This document shows, one piece after another, positions 18,201 through 27,169 of a stretch of 64,000 nucleotides of DNA (the stretch's first letter is position 1; the number at the start of each line of letters is the position of its first letter). Position numbers and translations under genes: made by a program. The notes beneath the pieces are model-generated. The model was given only the letters and a program-made list of their open reading frames with translations. It had not been told where the DNA came from and ran no database searches. Origin of the DNA: Novosphingobium resinovorum (GTDB lineage Bacteria; Pseudomonadota; Alphaproteobacteria; Sphingomonadales; Sphingomonadaceae); NCBI RefSeq assembly GCF_027922145.1, contig NZ_BSFC01000011.1:1-64000 (forward strand). Reading direction: 5' to 3'.

Positions 18201-18211
18201 TAATCAGACAA
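18201..18211 (-). promoter_or_regulatory. Weak operator-like site upstream of the TonB receptor
   Basis: TAATCAGACAA (minus strand TTGTCTGATTA) differs from the FadR-type consensus TNGTNNNACNA at one fixed position. It lies about 190 bp upstream of the receptor start, just before repeat family B. It could be chance. Confidence 0.3.
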
Positions 18212-18230
18212 TAAGCCTCCCCCTATCGAT

Positions 18231-18307
18231 CGCCATCGCGAGCGAAGGGAAGCAATCCAGGGCAGTGTTGCGCCGCTCTGGATTGCTTCCCTTCGCTCGC
18301 AATGACG
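18231..18307. repeat. Family B inverted repeat, copy 4 (variant)
   Basis: Diverged arms, CGCCATCGCGAGCGAAGGG with AAGCAATCCAGGGC, and an inverse arm ending GCTCGCAATGACG. It uses GAAGGGAAGC where the other copies have GTAGCGAAGC, and both arms carry the change, so base pairing is kept. Confidence 0.85.
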
Positions 18308-18352
18308 AGATGGAGGGTGATCGGCTCGTGGCGCTCCGATCACCCCAGGGCC

Positions 18353-19801
18353 TCAATCCGCCAGCCAGGCCACGCTGGCGTCGTAGTCGTCGGCCAGCAC
18401 CACGCGGTCGCCCGAATGCGCGAGCGCCCTGCCCTCGTAAGCCACCGAGGCGAAGCGCACGGTGCCGGTGGCGGGGCCGACCTCGCGGCGGAAGCGGTCC
18501 TCGGCGGCGACGTCGCTGACCACGTCGCGCGGGGCGAGGCGCACCGCTCCGTCGGGGCCGGCGGCCAGGCACAGTTCGGGCCGCAGGATCGGCACGAGCT
18601 GCACGGTGCCCTCGCCCGCCTCGATCGAACGGAACTGGGTCTGCGGCAGCGGGGCATCGCTCACCGAAAGGGTCATGCCGTCGCAGGCCATCCGCACGGT
18701 GCGACGCACGGCCGGGATGAAGCGCTCGGGGATCGCGCCGTTGCCCACCGGCACGCCGAAGTCGGGCACACCGTCCGCATCGTAATAGATGCGCTGGATG
18801 CGGGTGTGGCGGTCAGGGTTGAACAGCGGGTCGCCTTCGATCTTCTCGTAGTCGCGGCCGTGGTAGACGAGGATGTCGCGCCCCTCTTCGTCCACGGTGA
18901 AGCTGTTGTGGCCGGGGCCGTAGACCGAGGTTTCACGGCAGGTTTCGAAGACCGGCCGGGGAGACTTCACCCAGTTGCGCGGGTCCATGATGTTGGCGGT
19001 CTCGTCCACGCTGAGCAGGCCCATACAGTAGCGCGCATCGGTGGCGCTGGCCGAGTAGGTCATGAACAGGCGGCCGTTGCGGTTGAGGAAGGCCGAGCCC
19101 TCGTTCACCTTGAAGCCGCGCACTTCCCAGTCGAGCGTCGGCACCGTCAGCCGCGCGGGCGCCGAGGCGAGCGTCAGCGCGTCTTTCATCGGCGCGATGT
19201 AGACGTTGGAATTGGTCTCGATCCCCGGCTCGCGCTGCGCCCACGAGAAGTAGCGCACGCCCCGATGCGTGAAGATCGTCGAGTCGAGGTTGAAGCTGTC
19301 CCACGGCGCCTTGAACTCGCCGAGGACGGACCAGTTGCCGGTCATCGGATCGGGTCCATCGCAGACCACGGCGAAAGTGCGGATGCGGAACACGTCCTCG
19401 CCGCCGCCGCTGGGGCCGGCCGCGAAGTAGACGATCCACTTGCCGTCGACGTAGTGCAGTTCGGGCGCCCACAGGAAGCCCGACATCGGCCCGCTCGCCT
19501 CATGCCGCCAGAGCACCCGCTCCTCGGCATCGGTCAGGCCCGCCAGCGTCTTCGACCGGCGCAGCGCGAGGCGGTCGTACTCGGGCACGGAGCCCATCGC
19601 GTAGTACCAGCCGTCGTCGTGGCGGAAGATCTGGGTGTCGGCGCGCTGCTTGATGAGCGGGTTGCTCGCGGCGGGTGCTTGCGGGCTTTTCGAGGTGCCG
19701 ATCACGCTCTTGCCCGGCGCGGTGCAGGCGATCGGAAGCAGCGATGCGCCGACGCCAAGACTGGTGGCGAAGCTGCGGCGCGACAGGGGGAAGTTCATCA
19801 T
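18353..19801 (-). CDS. GH43-family glycosidase with C-terminal arabinose-binding (AbfB-like) domain, Tat-type signal
   Basis: Exported 482-residue enzyme. The N-terminus SRRSFATSLGVGASLLPIACT has a twin-arginine motif and a Cys that could be lipidated, although the lipobox is not ideal. A GH43 five-blade beta-propeller follows: KQRADTQIFRHDDGWYYAMGS (first blade with the catalytic Asp), FLWAPELHYVDGKWIVYFAA, FNLDSTIFTHRGVRYFSWAQ, YGPGHNSFTVDEEGRDILVYHGR. The last 120 or so residues (LSVSDAPLPQTQFRSIEAGEG...) resemble the AbfB/CBM42 arabinofuranose-binding trefoil. Likely alpha-L-arabinofuranosidase or arabinanase. Start 19801 or 19798, both behind GGAGAGG. A terminator separates it from the GH43 gene upstream. 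Confidence 0.85.
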   Translation of the reverse strand: MMNFPLSRRSFATSLGVGASLLPIACTAPGKSVIGTSKSPQAPAASNPLIKQRADTQIFRHDDGWYYAMGSVPEYDRLALRRSKTLAGLTDAEERVLWRHEASGPMSGFLWAPELHYVDGKWIVYFAAGPSGGGEDVFRIRTFAVVCDGPDPMTGNWSVLGEFKAPWDSFNLDSTIFTHRGVRYFSWAQREPGIETNSNVYIAPMKDALTLASAPARLTVPTLDWEVRGFKVNEGSAFLNRNGRLFMTYSASATDARYCMGLLSVDETANIMDPRNWVKSPRPVFETCRETSVYGPGHNSFTVDEEGRDILVYHGRDYEKIEGDPLFNPDRHTRIQRIYYDADGVPDFGVPVGNGAIPERFIPAVRRTVRMACDGMTLSVSDAPLPQTQFRSIEAGEGTVQLVPILRPELCLAAGPDGAVRLAPRDVVSDVAAEDRFRREVGPATGTVRFASVAYEGRALAHSGDRVVLADDYDASVAWLAD

Positions 19802-19871
19802 GGCCTCTCCGGCGGTTCTGGTGCGTTGTGGTAGCGTTAGGGGTACGTTAGGTGCCGCTCAGTGCCACCCG

Positions 19872-19913
19872 AAAAAGACGCCCCGGCCAAGTATCGATAG
19901 GCGGCCGGGGCGT
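19872..19913 (-). terminator. Intrinsic terminator after the endo-arabinanase gene
   Basis: On the minus strand ACGCCCCGGCC, a loop, then GGCCGGGGCGT followed by CTTTTTC: a strong GC stem and a short U-run 17 bp after the stop of the gene ending at 19930. Confidence 0.85.
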
Positions 19914-19929
19914 ATTCAGGTGGGTGTTC

Positions 19930-20937
19930 TCAGTATTCGGCAACAGGCCAGCCGTCCGCGTCCCACCGCAGCGGCGCGATGCGCAGCGTGGGGCGGCCGT
20001 CGGCCTCCTTGTCGTAGGCGTGGTAGACGAGGTAGGTCGTGCCGTCCTTGTCGGTGAAGGCTCCGGCATGGCCAGGCCCGCGGAAACGCTGCTTTTCCTG
20101 CAAGTCGGAGCGCAGCAGGATAGTTCCCTCGCCCTCCATCATCGAGCTGCCGTCACGGCCCAGATAAGGGCCGGTGATCTTTTTCGAGCGACCGACGACG
20201 GTGTAATACGTCGAGTTCACGCCCTTGCAGCAATAGTCGTAGGACGCGATCAGGAAGTACCATCCGCCGTGCGGAATGATGAACGGCGCCTCCACCGGCG
20301 CCGCCGCTCCCGCAGGCGCGCGGCGGCGTGCGATCGCGTACGGCTCGGTGCCGGGCACGACCTTGCCGGTCTTCGCGTCGAGCGGGAACAGCTTGAGACC
20401 GCTCCAGAAACTGCCGAGCGACAGCCACTGGCGCCCCTGTGCGTCGACAACGAAATTGGGATCGATGGCGTTGAAGTCATCGTCCTTCGTGGACATGACG
20501 ACGAGGCCATGATCCTGCCATTTCGCCTTCGGCCCCAGCGTCTTGCTGGTCGCGAGACCGATCGCCGAACGGTTGGAGCCGAAGGTCGAGACCGAATAGT
20601 ACAGTCGGTATTCGCCGTTCACATACGAAATATCCGGCGCCCAGATACCTTCAGTTCCGGGAGCCGCATCTTTCGCCCACGCCGGTATTTCGGAGAACAC
20701 CGAACCGGCATCCTTCCACACCTTCAGGTCGGTCGAGGTCTTGATGCCGATATACTTGCCCACGGTGCTGAACACGTAATACGTGTCCCCCTCGCGGATG
20801 ATGACCGGATCATGCACGACAAGGTCACCGGAAAGCTGCGAATTCAGCGTCCCGGCCCCCTTCTCGCCGACCTGCTGGGCACTCGCGGAACCGGCAAGAA
20901 CCAGCGCCGCGAGCCCAAGGAAGGCCGCCTTCATCAC
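19930..20937 (-). CDS. Arabinan endo-1,5-alpha-L-arabinosidase (GH43)
   Basis: Secreted enzyme of 335 residues cutting alpha-1,5-linked arabinan backbones. Signal peptide MMKAAFLGLAALVLAGSASA, then the GH43 propeller: LVVHDPVIIREGDTYYVFST (catalytic-base Asp), EGIWAPDISYVNGEYRLYYSVS, FNAIDPNFVVDAQGRQWLSLGSFWSG, PVEAPFIIPHGGWYFLIASYDYCCKG (acid Glu), and FRGPGHAGAFTDKDGTTYLVYHAYD. This is the pattern of the endo-arabinanase subfamily. The start overlaps the stop of the GH51 gene by 4 bp, so it is the last gene of the dehydrogenase-to-arabinanase operon. Confidence 0.9.
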   Translation of the reverse strand: MMKAAFLGLAALVLAGSASAQQVGEKGAGTLNSQLSGDLVVHDPVIIREGDTYYVFSTVGKYIGIKTSTDLKVWKDAGSVFSEIPAWAKDAAPGTEGIWAPDISYVNGEYRLYYSVSTFGSNRSAIGLATSKTLGPKAKWQDHGLVVMSTKDDDFNAIDPNFVVDAQGRQWLSLGSFWSGLKLFPLDAKTGKVVPGTEPYAIARRRAPAGAAAPVEAPFIIPHGGWYFLIASYDYCCKGVNSTYYTVVGRSKKITGPYLGRDGSSMMEGEGTILLRSDLQEKQRFRGPGHAGAFTDKDGTTYLVYHAYDKEADGRPTLRIAPLRWDADGWPVAEY

Positions 20938-22511
20938 TGCAGTTCCAGCACCACAACCGACTTCGCCGGCAGCGTCACGACCATCTGGCCGCCCTGCACG
21001 CTCGCCCCGGTGAAGGCGGCGGGCTTGACGACGTCGGGCGCGTCGAAAGTGTTGTGCGAATTGATCGCCGAGCCCGTCAGAATACGGCCGGAAACCGCCG
21101 TTGCGCTAACGCCGTCGAGCTTGATCGTCACCGTGTTCGACTGGTTCGGATCGAGGTTCGACAGCGCGACATGCACCTTGCCGTCCTTCGCCTTCACCGC
21201 CGAACCGCTGACCGCAGGCATCGTGAACTCGTCCTTGGAATACCACGGCGACTTGATCTCGAGCGGCAGAACGGTGGCGTCCTGCCAGGGCTTGTACATC
21301 TCGAAGACATGGTAGGTCGGGGTCAGCACCATCTTGCTGCCCTGCGTGAAAATCATCGCCTGCAGCACGTTCACCATCTGCGCGATGGCGGTCATGCGCA
21401 CGCGGTCGGCGTGCTTGGCAAAGATGTCGAGGTGCACAGAGGCGATCAGCGCATCACGCAAGGTGTTCTGCTGCCTCAGGAATCCGGGGTGCGTACCCTC
21501 GTCCTGCGCATACCACGAGCCCCACTCGTCGACCGCGAGGAAGACGCGCTTTTCGGGATCGTACTTGTCCATGATCGCCGAGTGCTTGGTGATCAGCTCG
21601 TCCATGTGCCGCGCGCCGTTCAGCGCATCGGCCCAGCCATGCTCGTCGAAGTTGACGGCAGGCGCACGCGGGGGCCAGCCACCGGCGGGGTGGACATAAT
21701 AGTGCAGCGAAACACCGTCGAGCTGGTTCGCCGCGACGCGCATCATCGTCTCGGTCCAGTTGTAGTCATCGACGTTGGCGCCGGCCGCGACCTTCAGGAT
21801 TTTGGTCCCGGCGGGCGGCTTGATGAAGGTGGCGTAGCGGCGCGTCTCGTCCGCCGCGAACTCGGGGCGCATGTTGCCGCCGCAGCCCCACAGCTCGTTG
21901 CCGACGCCGAAGTACTTGACCTTCCAAGGTTCCTTGTGCCCGTTCTTCGCGCGCTCATCGGCCAGCGAACCGGCGGGCGAGGTCATGTACTCGACCCATT
22001 CGGCCATTTCGCGCGGCGTGCCGTTGCCGACGTTGCCCGCGACGTAGGCCTCCGCGCCGACCTGGCGGATCAGCTCGAAGAACTCGTGCGTGCCGACCGC
22101 GTTGGGCTCGGTCACGCCGCCCCAGTGGGTGTTGATCTTGACCGGGCGCTTGGCCTGTGGGCCGATGCCTTCACGCCAGTTGTACTCGTCGGCGAAGCAG
22201 CCACCCGGCCAGCGGATTACCGGCACCGACAAGTCCTTCAGCGCCTTGACGACGTCGTTGCGGAAGCCGTTGGTGTTGGGGATCTTACTCCCCTTGCCGA
22301 CCCACAGGCCGCCGTAGATGCCCTCGCCCAGATGCTCGGCGAACTGGGTGAAGACGTCTTTGTTGTAGACCGGGCCGGGCTTGCCGCCCTCGATCGTGGC
22401 GGTGGTGGGCTGGCCGCCCGTATCGGCCGAAGCCGTCTGGCTCAGGGGCGCGGAAAGCACCGTCGCTGCCATCAGCATGGCGAGCGACGTGCGGCGGAAG
22501 AACTTGGTCAT
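20934..22511 (-). CDS. Alpha-N-arabinofuranosidase, GH51
   Basis: Releases terminal alpha-L-arabinofuranose from arabinan or arabinoxylan fragments. 525 residues. The signal peptide (FRRTSLAMLMAATVLSAPLSQTASA) points to the periplasm or outside, whereas many GH51 enzymes are cytosolic. Seen: IRWPGGCFADEYNWREGIGP, the acid/base Glu in FGVGNELWGCGG (Glu206) and the nucleophile region FLAVDEWGSWY. A C-terminal beta domain completes the family architecture. GGGAGGGG lies just upstream of the ATG; there are 21 bp to the dehydrogenase gene upstream and a 4-bp overlap with the arabinanase downstream. Confidence 0.94.
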   Translation of the reverse strand: MTKFFRRTSLAMLMAATVLSAPLSQTASADTGGQPTTATIEGGKPGPVYNKDVFTQFAEHLGEGIYGGLWVGKGSKIPNTNGFRNDVVKALKDLSVPVIRWPGGCFADEYNWREGIGPQAKRPVKINTHWGGVTEPNAVGTHEFFELIRQVGAEAYVAGNVGNGTPREMAEWVEYMTSPAGSLADERAKNGHKEPWKVKYFGVGNELWGCGGNMRPEFAADETRRYATFIKPPAGTKILKVAAGANVDDYNWTETMMRVAANQLDGVSLHYYVHPAGGWPPRAPAVNFDEHGWADALNGARHMDELITKHSAIMDKYDPEKRVFLAVDEWGSWYAQDEGTHPGFLRQQNTLRDALIASVHLDIFAKHADRVRMTAIAQMVNVLQAMIFTQGSKMVLTPTYHVFEMYKPWQDATVLPLEIKSPWYSKDEFTMPAVSGSAVKAKDGKVHVALSNLDPNQSNTVTIKLDGVSATAVSGRILTGSAINSHNTFDAPDVVKPAAFTGASVQGGQMVVTLPAKSVVVLELQ

Positions 22512-22532
22512 TTCAGTCCCCTCCCTAGGGAA

Positions 22533-23459
22533 TCAATCGTGGAATTCGTCCACCAGCTTGCGGTGGCCGCGCAGGAATGCGTCGGCGACGAGGCGCAGCG
22601 GCGCCACGTCCACGTCGCTGCGGCCACCCCGGATGAGGCTGGCGAAGCGCGCGTAGAGGCCCGGATATTCCATGTCCTCGGCATGCTCGGTGCCACTCGG
22701 AAGCGTCAGCACCGCGCCGCCGTTCGACAGCTTGAGGGTTCCTTCGTCCGTCTCGACGACGATGTCCCACGACTGCGGGCCGGTCTGGCGCCAGTCGAGG
22801 TCCATGTGGATCGGCGCGCCTGCGGTGTCGCGGAACTCGATGTCGGCGGCGATCGGCGCGGCGCGGTTGGCCGGGATTTCCAGCGTCGCGCCCTGCAGGA
22901 ACATCGGGCGCGGCAGGATGTGCGTGACGATCGAGAGCGCATTGATGCCCGGATCGAACACGCCAAGGCCGCCCGGCTCCCAGATCCAGGCCTGGCCCGG
23001 ATGCCACACGCGCACGTCCTCGCGCCACACGATCGAGACCTTCTCGATTCTGCGGTCGGACAGCCACGCGCGCGCCGGGGCCACGCCTGCCGCAAAGCGC
23101 GAATGCCACGAGGCGAACAGCGTCGCGCCGACCTTCTCGGCGCGGCTTTCCAGCGCCACGACTTCGGAAAGCGTCGCGCCCGGCGGCTTTTCGAGGAACA
23201 CGTGCATGCCCTTCGACAGCGCCTGCACGGCGAGGTCGTAGCGCACCTGCGGCGGCGTGCAGAGCGCCACCGCATCGACCGCCGGACCATTCGCGATCAG
23301 TTCGTCGAGGCTCTTCGCGTGGGGCACGCCCTCGACGCCCGGATCACGCGGGCTGACGGTGGCGGCGAGGCTGAACGCCTTGTTCCCGGCGATGGCGGGA
23401 AGGTGCTGGTCGCGGGCGATCTTGCCCACGCCCACCACCGCAATGCGGATCGGGTCCAT
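22533..23459 (-). CDS. L-arabinose (or D-galactose) 1-dehydrogenase, Gfo/Idh/MocA family
   Basis: Oxidises the sugar at C1 to the lactone with NAD(P)+, the first step of the non-phosphorylative pathway. 308 residues: Rossmann motif IRIAVVGVGKIARDQHLPAI, EKPPGATLSEV (Gfo/Idh EKP motif), RVWHPGQAWIWEPGGLGVFDPGINALSIVT and a C-terminal VDVAPLRLVADAFLRG. The whole protein closely follows the arrangement I recall for the Azospirillum brasilense L-arabinose 1-dehydrogenase, whose relatives also accept D-galactose. It starts 3 bp after the AraD1 gene, tightly coupled in the operon. Confidence 0.87.
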   Translation of the reverse strand: MDPIRIAVVGVGKIARDQHLPAIAGNKAFSLAATVSPRDPGVEGVPHAKSLDELIANGPAVDAVALCTPPQVRYDLAVQALSKGMHVFLEKPPGATLSEVVALESRAEKVGATLFASWHSRFAAGVAPARAWLSDRRIEKVSIVWREDVRVWHPGQAWIWEPGGLGVFDPGINALSIVTHILPRPMFLQGATLEIPANRAAPIAADIEFRDTAGAPIHMDLDWRQTGPQSWDIVVETDEGTLKLSNGGAVLTLPSGTEHAEDMEYPGLYARFASLIRGGRSDVDVAPLRLVADAFLRGHRKLVDEFHD

Positions 23460-23462
23460 CGA

Positions 23463-24458
23463 TCAGAGCGCCTTCACGGCAAAGGCGCGTTCGGGAACGC
23501 GGACCAGCTTGTTGGCGACCGGCAGCGTGAAGGGCGCGGCCGAAATCTCGAACACGTCGCCTTCCTGCGTCTGCACGCCGTCGCTGAACGAAAGCGTCGC
23601 GGTGCCGAAAAAGTGGACATGCACGTCGCCCGCGCGGCGGAACAGGTCGTACTTGAAGTGGTGATGCTCAAGGTTCGCGAACGTATGCGACATGTTACCC
23701 TCGCCCGAGAGGAAGGGCTTTTCCCAGATCGTCTCGCCACCCCGGATGACCTTGCTGGTGCCCTCGATGTGCGAGGGCGGCGTGCCGAGCAGCAGCTCCG
23801 GGCCGAGCGCGGCCTGACGCAGCTTCGAGTGGGCCAGCCACAGGTAGTTGTGGCGCTCGGTGACGTGATCCGAATACTCGTTGGCGAGCGCAAGGCCGAG
23901 GCGGTAGGCCGTGCCGTCCTCGCCGATCAGGTAGATGCCTGCCAGTTCCGGCTCCTCGCCGCCGTCCTTGGCGAAGGCGGGCATTTCGAGATCGTCGGTC
24001 GGGCCGACGAGCTGCGAGCCGTCGCCCTTGTAGAACCATTCCGGCTGCTGGCCGACTTCGCCCGGCGCGGGCTTGCCGCCTTCGAGGCCTTCCAGGAACA
24101 TGCGCATGGAGTCGGTCGGCTTCTCCTCGGAAGCGGCCGCCTTGTGCATCTTGTCGCGGCCCTCGGCGGAACCGAGGTGAGTCAGGCCGGTGCCCGCGAG
24201 CAGCAGATGTGCGCCGTCCTCGTGATCGATCGGCGCGAGCAGGCGGCCAGCCGCGAACTCGGCGGCGATGTCGACAGCTTCGCCCTGCCCGGCATCCTTC
24301 GCGGCGTCGGCAAGCGTCTGGCCTGCAGCGATCGCGCCGAGCGCGAGTTCACGCACCGAAGCGACGCCCGGCAGGAAATGCGCGGCATCACCGTCGGCGA
24401 GAATGACGGAACGAACGCCCTCGGCGCTCAGGTGCTGGAGCAGGCGAAGATAAGTCAT
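23463..24458 (-). CDS. AraD1-family protein (FAH superfamily), likely 2-keto-3-deoxy-L-arabonate dehydratase
   Basis: 331 residues. The N-terminal part (MTYLRLLQHLSAEGVRSVILADGD) and the FAH-fold core (PEWFYKGDGSQLVGP, EPELAGIYLIGEDGTAYRLGLALANEYSDH, SEGNMSHTFANLEHH with one base Glu) match the AraD1 group. By analogy with the Caulobacter XylX dehydratase, a related FAH protein, it should convert 2-keto-3-deoxy-arabonate to 2-oxoglutarate semialdehyde. A hydrolytic or aldolase-like variant of the pathway cannot be excluded, but the semialdehyde dehydrogenase gene next to it favours dehydration. Middle gene of the catabolic operon. Confidence 0.82.
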   Translation of the reverse strand: MTYLRLLQHLSAEGVRSVILADGDAAHFLPGVASVRELALGAIAAGQTLADAAKDAGQGEAVDIAAEFAAGRLLAPIDHEDGAHLLLAGTGLTHLGSAEGRDKMHKAAASEEKPTDSMRMFLEGLEGGKPAPGEVGQQPEWFYKGDGSQLVGPTDDLEMPAFAKDGGEEPELAGIYLIGEDGTAYRLGLALANEYSDHVTERHNYLWLAHSKLRQAALGPELLLGTPPSHIEGTSKVIRGGETIWEKPFLSGEGNMSHTFANLEHHHFKYDLFRRAGDVHVHFFGTATLSFSDGVQTQEGDVFEISAAPFTLPVANKLVRVPERAFAVKAL

Positions 24459-24519
24459 GGGTACTCTCCCAAAGGCGGCGCGCTTCTTGAGAGCGCGCCG
24501 CCCGGATGGATGGATCAGA

Positions 24520-26049
24520 TCAGTTGAGGGTCAGCGTGCCGTCGATCAGGCGCGGGGCGCCGTCGCCGAAGGCATCGTCACGCAGTTCAGCGGGAAGCAG
24601 GCCCTGCGCGAAGTTCTGGTAGCTGACCGGACGCAAGTAGCGGTCGATCGCCATGCTGCCGACCGACGTGGTGCGCGGGTCGGAAGTCGAGGGGAACGGG
24701 CCACCGTGAACCATCGCGTGGCACACTTCGACGCCGGTGGGCCAGCCATTGACGAGGATGCGGCCGACCTTGCGCTCCAGCACCGGCAGGACGCGGGCGG
24801 CGGCGCCCTCGTCAGCGCCGTCCATGTGCAGGGTGGCGGTCAGCTGGCCTTCAAGGCCTTCCAGCACGGTCAGCAACTCGGCTTCGTCCTTGCAGCGCAC
24901 GACGATCGAGGAGGCGCCGAACACTTCGTCGCCCGCCGCCTTGTCCGCAAGGAACTGCGCGGCCGAGGTCTGGAACAGGATCGCGCCGCCGGTGGTGACG
25001 CTGCCCTCTTCGCCCTTGGCCAGCGTTTCGACGCCGGGAAGAGCTTCGAGCGCAGCGACGCCCTTGGCGTACGCGGCGGCGATGCCGGTGGTCAGCATGG
25101 TCTGCGGCTTGGCTTCCGACACGCCAGTGGTTGCGGCGGTCACGAAGGCGTCCAGCCCCTCACCCTCGACGGCGAGGATCAGGCCGGGGTTGGTGCAGAA
25201 CTGGCCTGCACCCATCGTCAGCGAGCCGACGAAAGCCGCGCCGAGCGCTTCGCCGCGCGCCTTAAGCGCCTCGGGAAGCAGCAGGACGGGGTTGATGCTC
25301 GACATTTCGGCATAGACCGGGATCGGCACTTCGCGCGCCTGCGCCACCTTGGCGAGAGCAAGACCGCCGCCACGCGAACCGGTGAAGCCGACCGCCATGA
25401 TCGCCGGGTGCTGCACGAGCGCCGCGCCCAGTTCGTTCGAGGGACCGACGAGGTGCTGGAACACGCCCTCGGGCAGACCCGCATCCTTCACCGCCTTGGT
25501 GATGGCGGCAGCGATCAGCGCGCCGGTGACCGGGTGCGCCGGGTGGCCCTTGACGACGACCGGGCAGCCCGCCGCCAGCGCCGAAGCGGTGTCACCACCC
25601 GCCGTCGAGAACGCGAGCGGGAAGTTCGAGGCGCCGAACACTGCGACCGGACCGACCGGGATCATGCGCAGGCGCAGGTCCGGACGCGGCAGCGGCGCGC
25701 GGTCGGGCAGCGCGGGATCGATACGAAGCTGCTGCCACTGGCCCTTGCGCACGACGTCGGCGAACAGGCGCAGCTGGCCGCAGGTACGGCCACGCTCGCC
25801 CTCACCGCGCCCGCGCGGCAGGCCACTCTCGGCGATGTAGGCTTCGATCAGCGGCTCGCCGATCGCCATGATCTCGTCGGCGATTCGCTCGAGGAACGCA
25901 GCGCGCGTCTCGCGATCGGTCGCGCGATAGGTATCGAACGCAGCAGCCGCGGCAGCGCAGGCAGCGGCCACATCGGCGGTGGTGCTGATGGCGAGCGGCT
26001 CACCCTGAGGCTCACCGGTAGCAGCGACGATGGAACGAAATTCAGTCAT
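24520..26049 (-). CDS. 2-oxoglutarate semialdehyde (2,5-dioxovalerate) dehydrogenase
   Basis: Aldehyde dehydrogenase of 509 residues, final step of the pathway, giving 2-oxoglutarate. Seen: [43 protein letters not shown] (an ALDH subfamily hallmark), [22 protein letters not shown] with the general-base Glu, [11 protein letters not shown] with the catalytic Cys, and a late [15 protein letters not shown]. This is the KGSADH type found in pentose and glucarate pathways. GGGAG precedes the ATG closely. First gene of the leftward operon and divergent from gntR, with an operator-like site between them. Confidence 0.93.
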   Translation of the reverse strand: MTEFRSIVAATGEPQGEPLAISTTADVAAACAAAAAAFDTYRATDRETRAAFLERIADEIMAIGEPLIEAYIAESGLPRGRGEGERGRTCGQLRLFADVVRKGQWQQLRIDPALPDRAPLPRPDLRLRMIPVGPVAVFGASNFPLAFSTAGGDTASALAAGCPVVVKGHPAHPVTGALIAAAITKAVKDAGLPEGVFQHLVGPSNELGAALVQHPAIMAVGFTGSRGGGLALAKVAQAREVPIPVYAEMSSINPVLLLPEALKARGEALGAAFVGSLTMGAGQFCTNPGLILAVEGEGLDAFVTAATTGVSEAKPQTMLTTGIAAAYAKGVAALEALPGVETLAKGEEGSVTTGGAILFQTSAAQFLADKAAGDEVFGASSIVVRCKDEAELLTVLEGLEGQLTATLHMDGADEGAAARVLPVLERKVGRILVNGWPTGVEVCHAMVHGGPFPSTSDPRTTSVGSMAIDRYLRPVSYQNFAQGLLPAELRDDAFGDGAPRLIDGTLTLN

Positions 26050-26064
26050 TGGGCACTCCCTATT

Positions 26065-26099
26065 TACTCCGACATATTTCCTGTGCGAGCGAAACGCAA
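26065..26099 (-). promoter_or_regulatory. Promoter/operator between the semialdehyde dehydrogenase and gntR
   Basis: On the minus strand TTGCGT (26099-26094), 17 bp, then TATGTC, overlapping the imperfect palindrome ATGTCGGAGTA (26075-26065). This resembles TAGTCGGACTA and TTGTCGGACTA at the other two promoters. It lies 15 bp from the dehydrogenase ATG and about 85 bp from the gntR start, fitting control of both directions. Confidence 0.45.
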
Positions 26100-26160
26100 T
26101 GTTTGTCGTTCCTTCTCGCGCAAACCGCTGTTAGTTTCGCTCCCGGAGGAGCCCTTACCT

Positions 26161-26916
26161 GTGCCAGATGCCGATTTGACGACCGCCGACGAAAACACCA
26201 AACAGGGCGAAGAAGCCCGAGGCCCCGGCCGCAGACTGCACGGAGCCATTGCACACAAGCTCGGTACTGCCATCTTGTCAGGCAAATATGCTCCCGGCGA
26301 CATTCTGTCGGGCGAAGTCGCCTTCGCCGAGGAACTGCAGGTTTCACGCAGCGCCTATCGGGAGGCGATCCAGGTGCTGACCGCCAAGGGCCTCGTCGCG
26401 AGCCGCCCCAAGGCCGGCACCCGCGTCCTCCCGCGTGATCGCTGGAACCTGCTCGACCCCGAAGTGCTCGGCTGGGCCTTCGCGGGCGAGCCCGACATCG
26501 AATTCGTCCGGAGCCTGTTCGAACTGCGCGCCATCGTCGAACCCGCCGCCGCCCGCCTCGCCGCCCAGCGCCGCGACAAGGCGGACCTCAAGGCGATGAA
26601 GGACGCCCTCGCCGCCATGCGCCGCCACACCCTCACCACCGAGGCCGGACGCGCCGCTGACCGCGATTTTCACAAGGCGATCCTCCAGGCGACACGCAAC
26701 GACGCGCTCCTCACGCTCAGCGCCTCAATCGGCGCGGCGGTGAACTGGACCACGCAGTTCAAGCAACGCGCTCGCGCCCTGCCGCGCAATCCGATCCCGG
26801 ATCACGTCAAGGTCTACGACGCGATCGCCGCAGGGGATGCGGCTGCCGCTGCGGAGGCGATGAACGTGCTGGTGGATCTGGCTCTGGAAGATACGCGTAG
26901 CTCGATGGAAGATTGA
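26161..26916 (+). CDS. FadR-family (FCD) GntR transcriptional regulator of the arabinose locus
   Basis: 251 residues. N-terminal winged helix: LHGAIAHKLGTAILSGKYAPGDILSGEVAFAEELQVSRSAYREAIQVLTAKGLVASRPKAGTRV in sense, the GntR signature. A helical FCD effector domain follows (VRSLFELRAIVEPAAARLAA, DRDFHKAILQATRN, NPIPDHVKVYDAIAAGD) with the Asp/His residues that usually bind a metal or sugar acid. The GTG at 26161 has GGAGGAG at 26145-26151. It probably represses the surrounding catabolic and transport genes until arabonate or 2-keto-3-deoxy-arabonate appears; the effector is inferred. Confidence 0.9.
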   Translation: MPDADLTTADENTKQGEEARGPGRRLHGAIAHKLGTAILSGKYAPGDILSGEVAFAEELQVSRSAYREAIQVLTAKGLVASRPKAGTRVLPRDRWNLLDPEVLGWAFAGEPDIEFVRSLFELRAIVEPAAARLAAQRRDKADLKAMKDALAAMRRHTLTTEAGRAADRDFHKAILQATRNDALLTLSASIGAAVNWTTQFKQRARALPRNPIPDHVKVYDAIAAGDAAAAAEAMNVLVDLALEDTRSSMED

Positions 26917-26927
26917 ACAGGGGAAAA

Positions 26928-27097
26928 GCAGGGGTTTACCACCCCTGCACCCCGTAATCGTCGAGGGCACGCGCGCCGCCTCCTCAGGCACAACGGCGAG
27001 CCGGGAGACTGAATAGCCTGCGGCGCAATAGAGCACCGAGACTGCTGCGCGCATCACGCCGCCAAGTCCACGGGGTGCAGGGGTGGTAAACCCCTGC
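26928..27097. repeat. 170-bp element with perfect 27-bp inverted ends, each end a hairpin
   Basis: GCAGGGGTTTACCACCCCTG runs into CACCCCG at 26928-26954; its exact inverse complement is at 27071-27097. Within each end, GCAGGGG and CCCCTGC can also pair. The 116 bp between are unique in this window. It fills the gap between the convergent gntR and permease genes. No coding role is claimed for it. Confidence 0.8.
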
Positions 27098-27115
27098 CCT
27101 TCTCTTCCCTTCTAA

Positions 27116-27148
27116 ACAAAAAAGCCCCGACGATCTCTCGCCGGGGCT
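27116..27148 (-). terminator. Intrinsic terminator after the sugar permease
   Basis: On the minus strand AGCCCCGGCGA, loop, TCGTCGGGGCT then TTTTTTG. Strong stem and U-run about 22 bp downstream of the permease stop. Confidence 0.9.
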
Positions 27149-27169
27149 CATTTCCTATCTGCCGCGCGC

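Noticed and set aside
21054..24527. An open frame of more than 1100 codons on the plus strand opposite the arabinose operon
   Set aside because: It is antisense to three well-supported genes, has low-complexity Arg/His/Val-rich composition and no recognisable motif. High GC makes long shadow frames.
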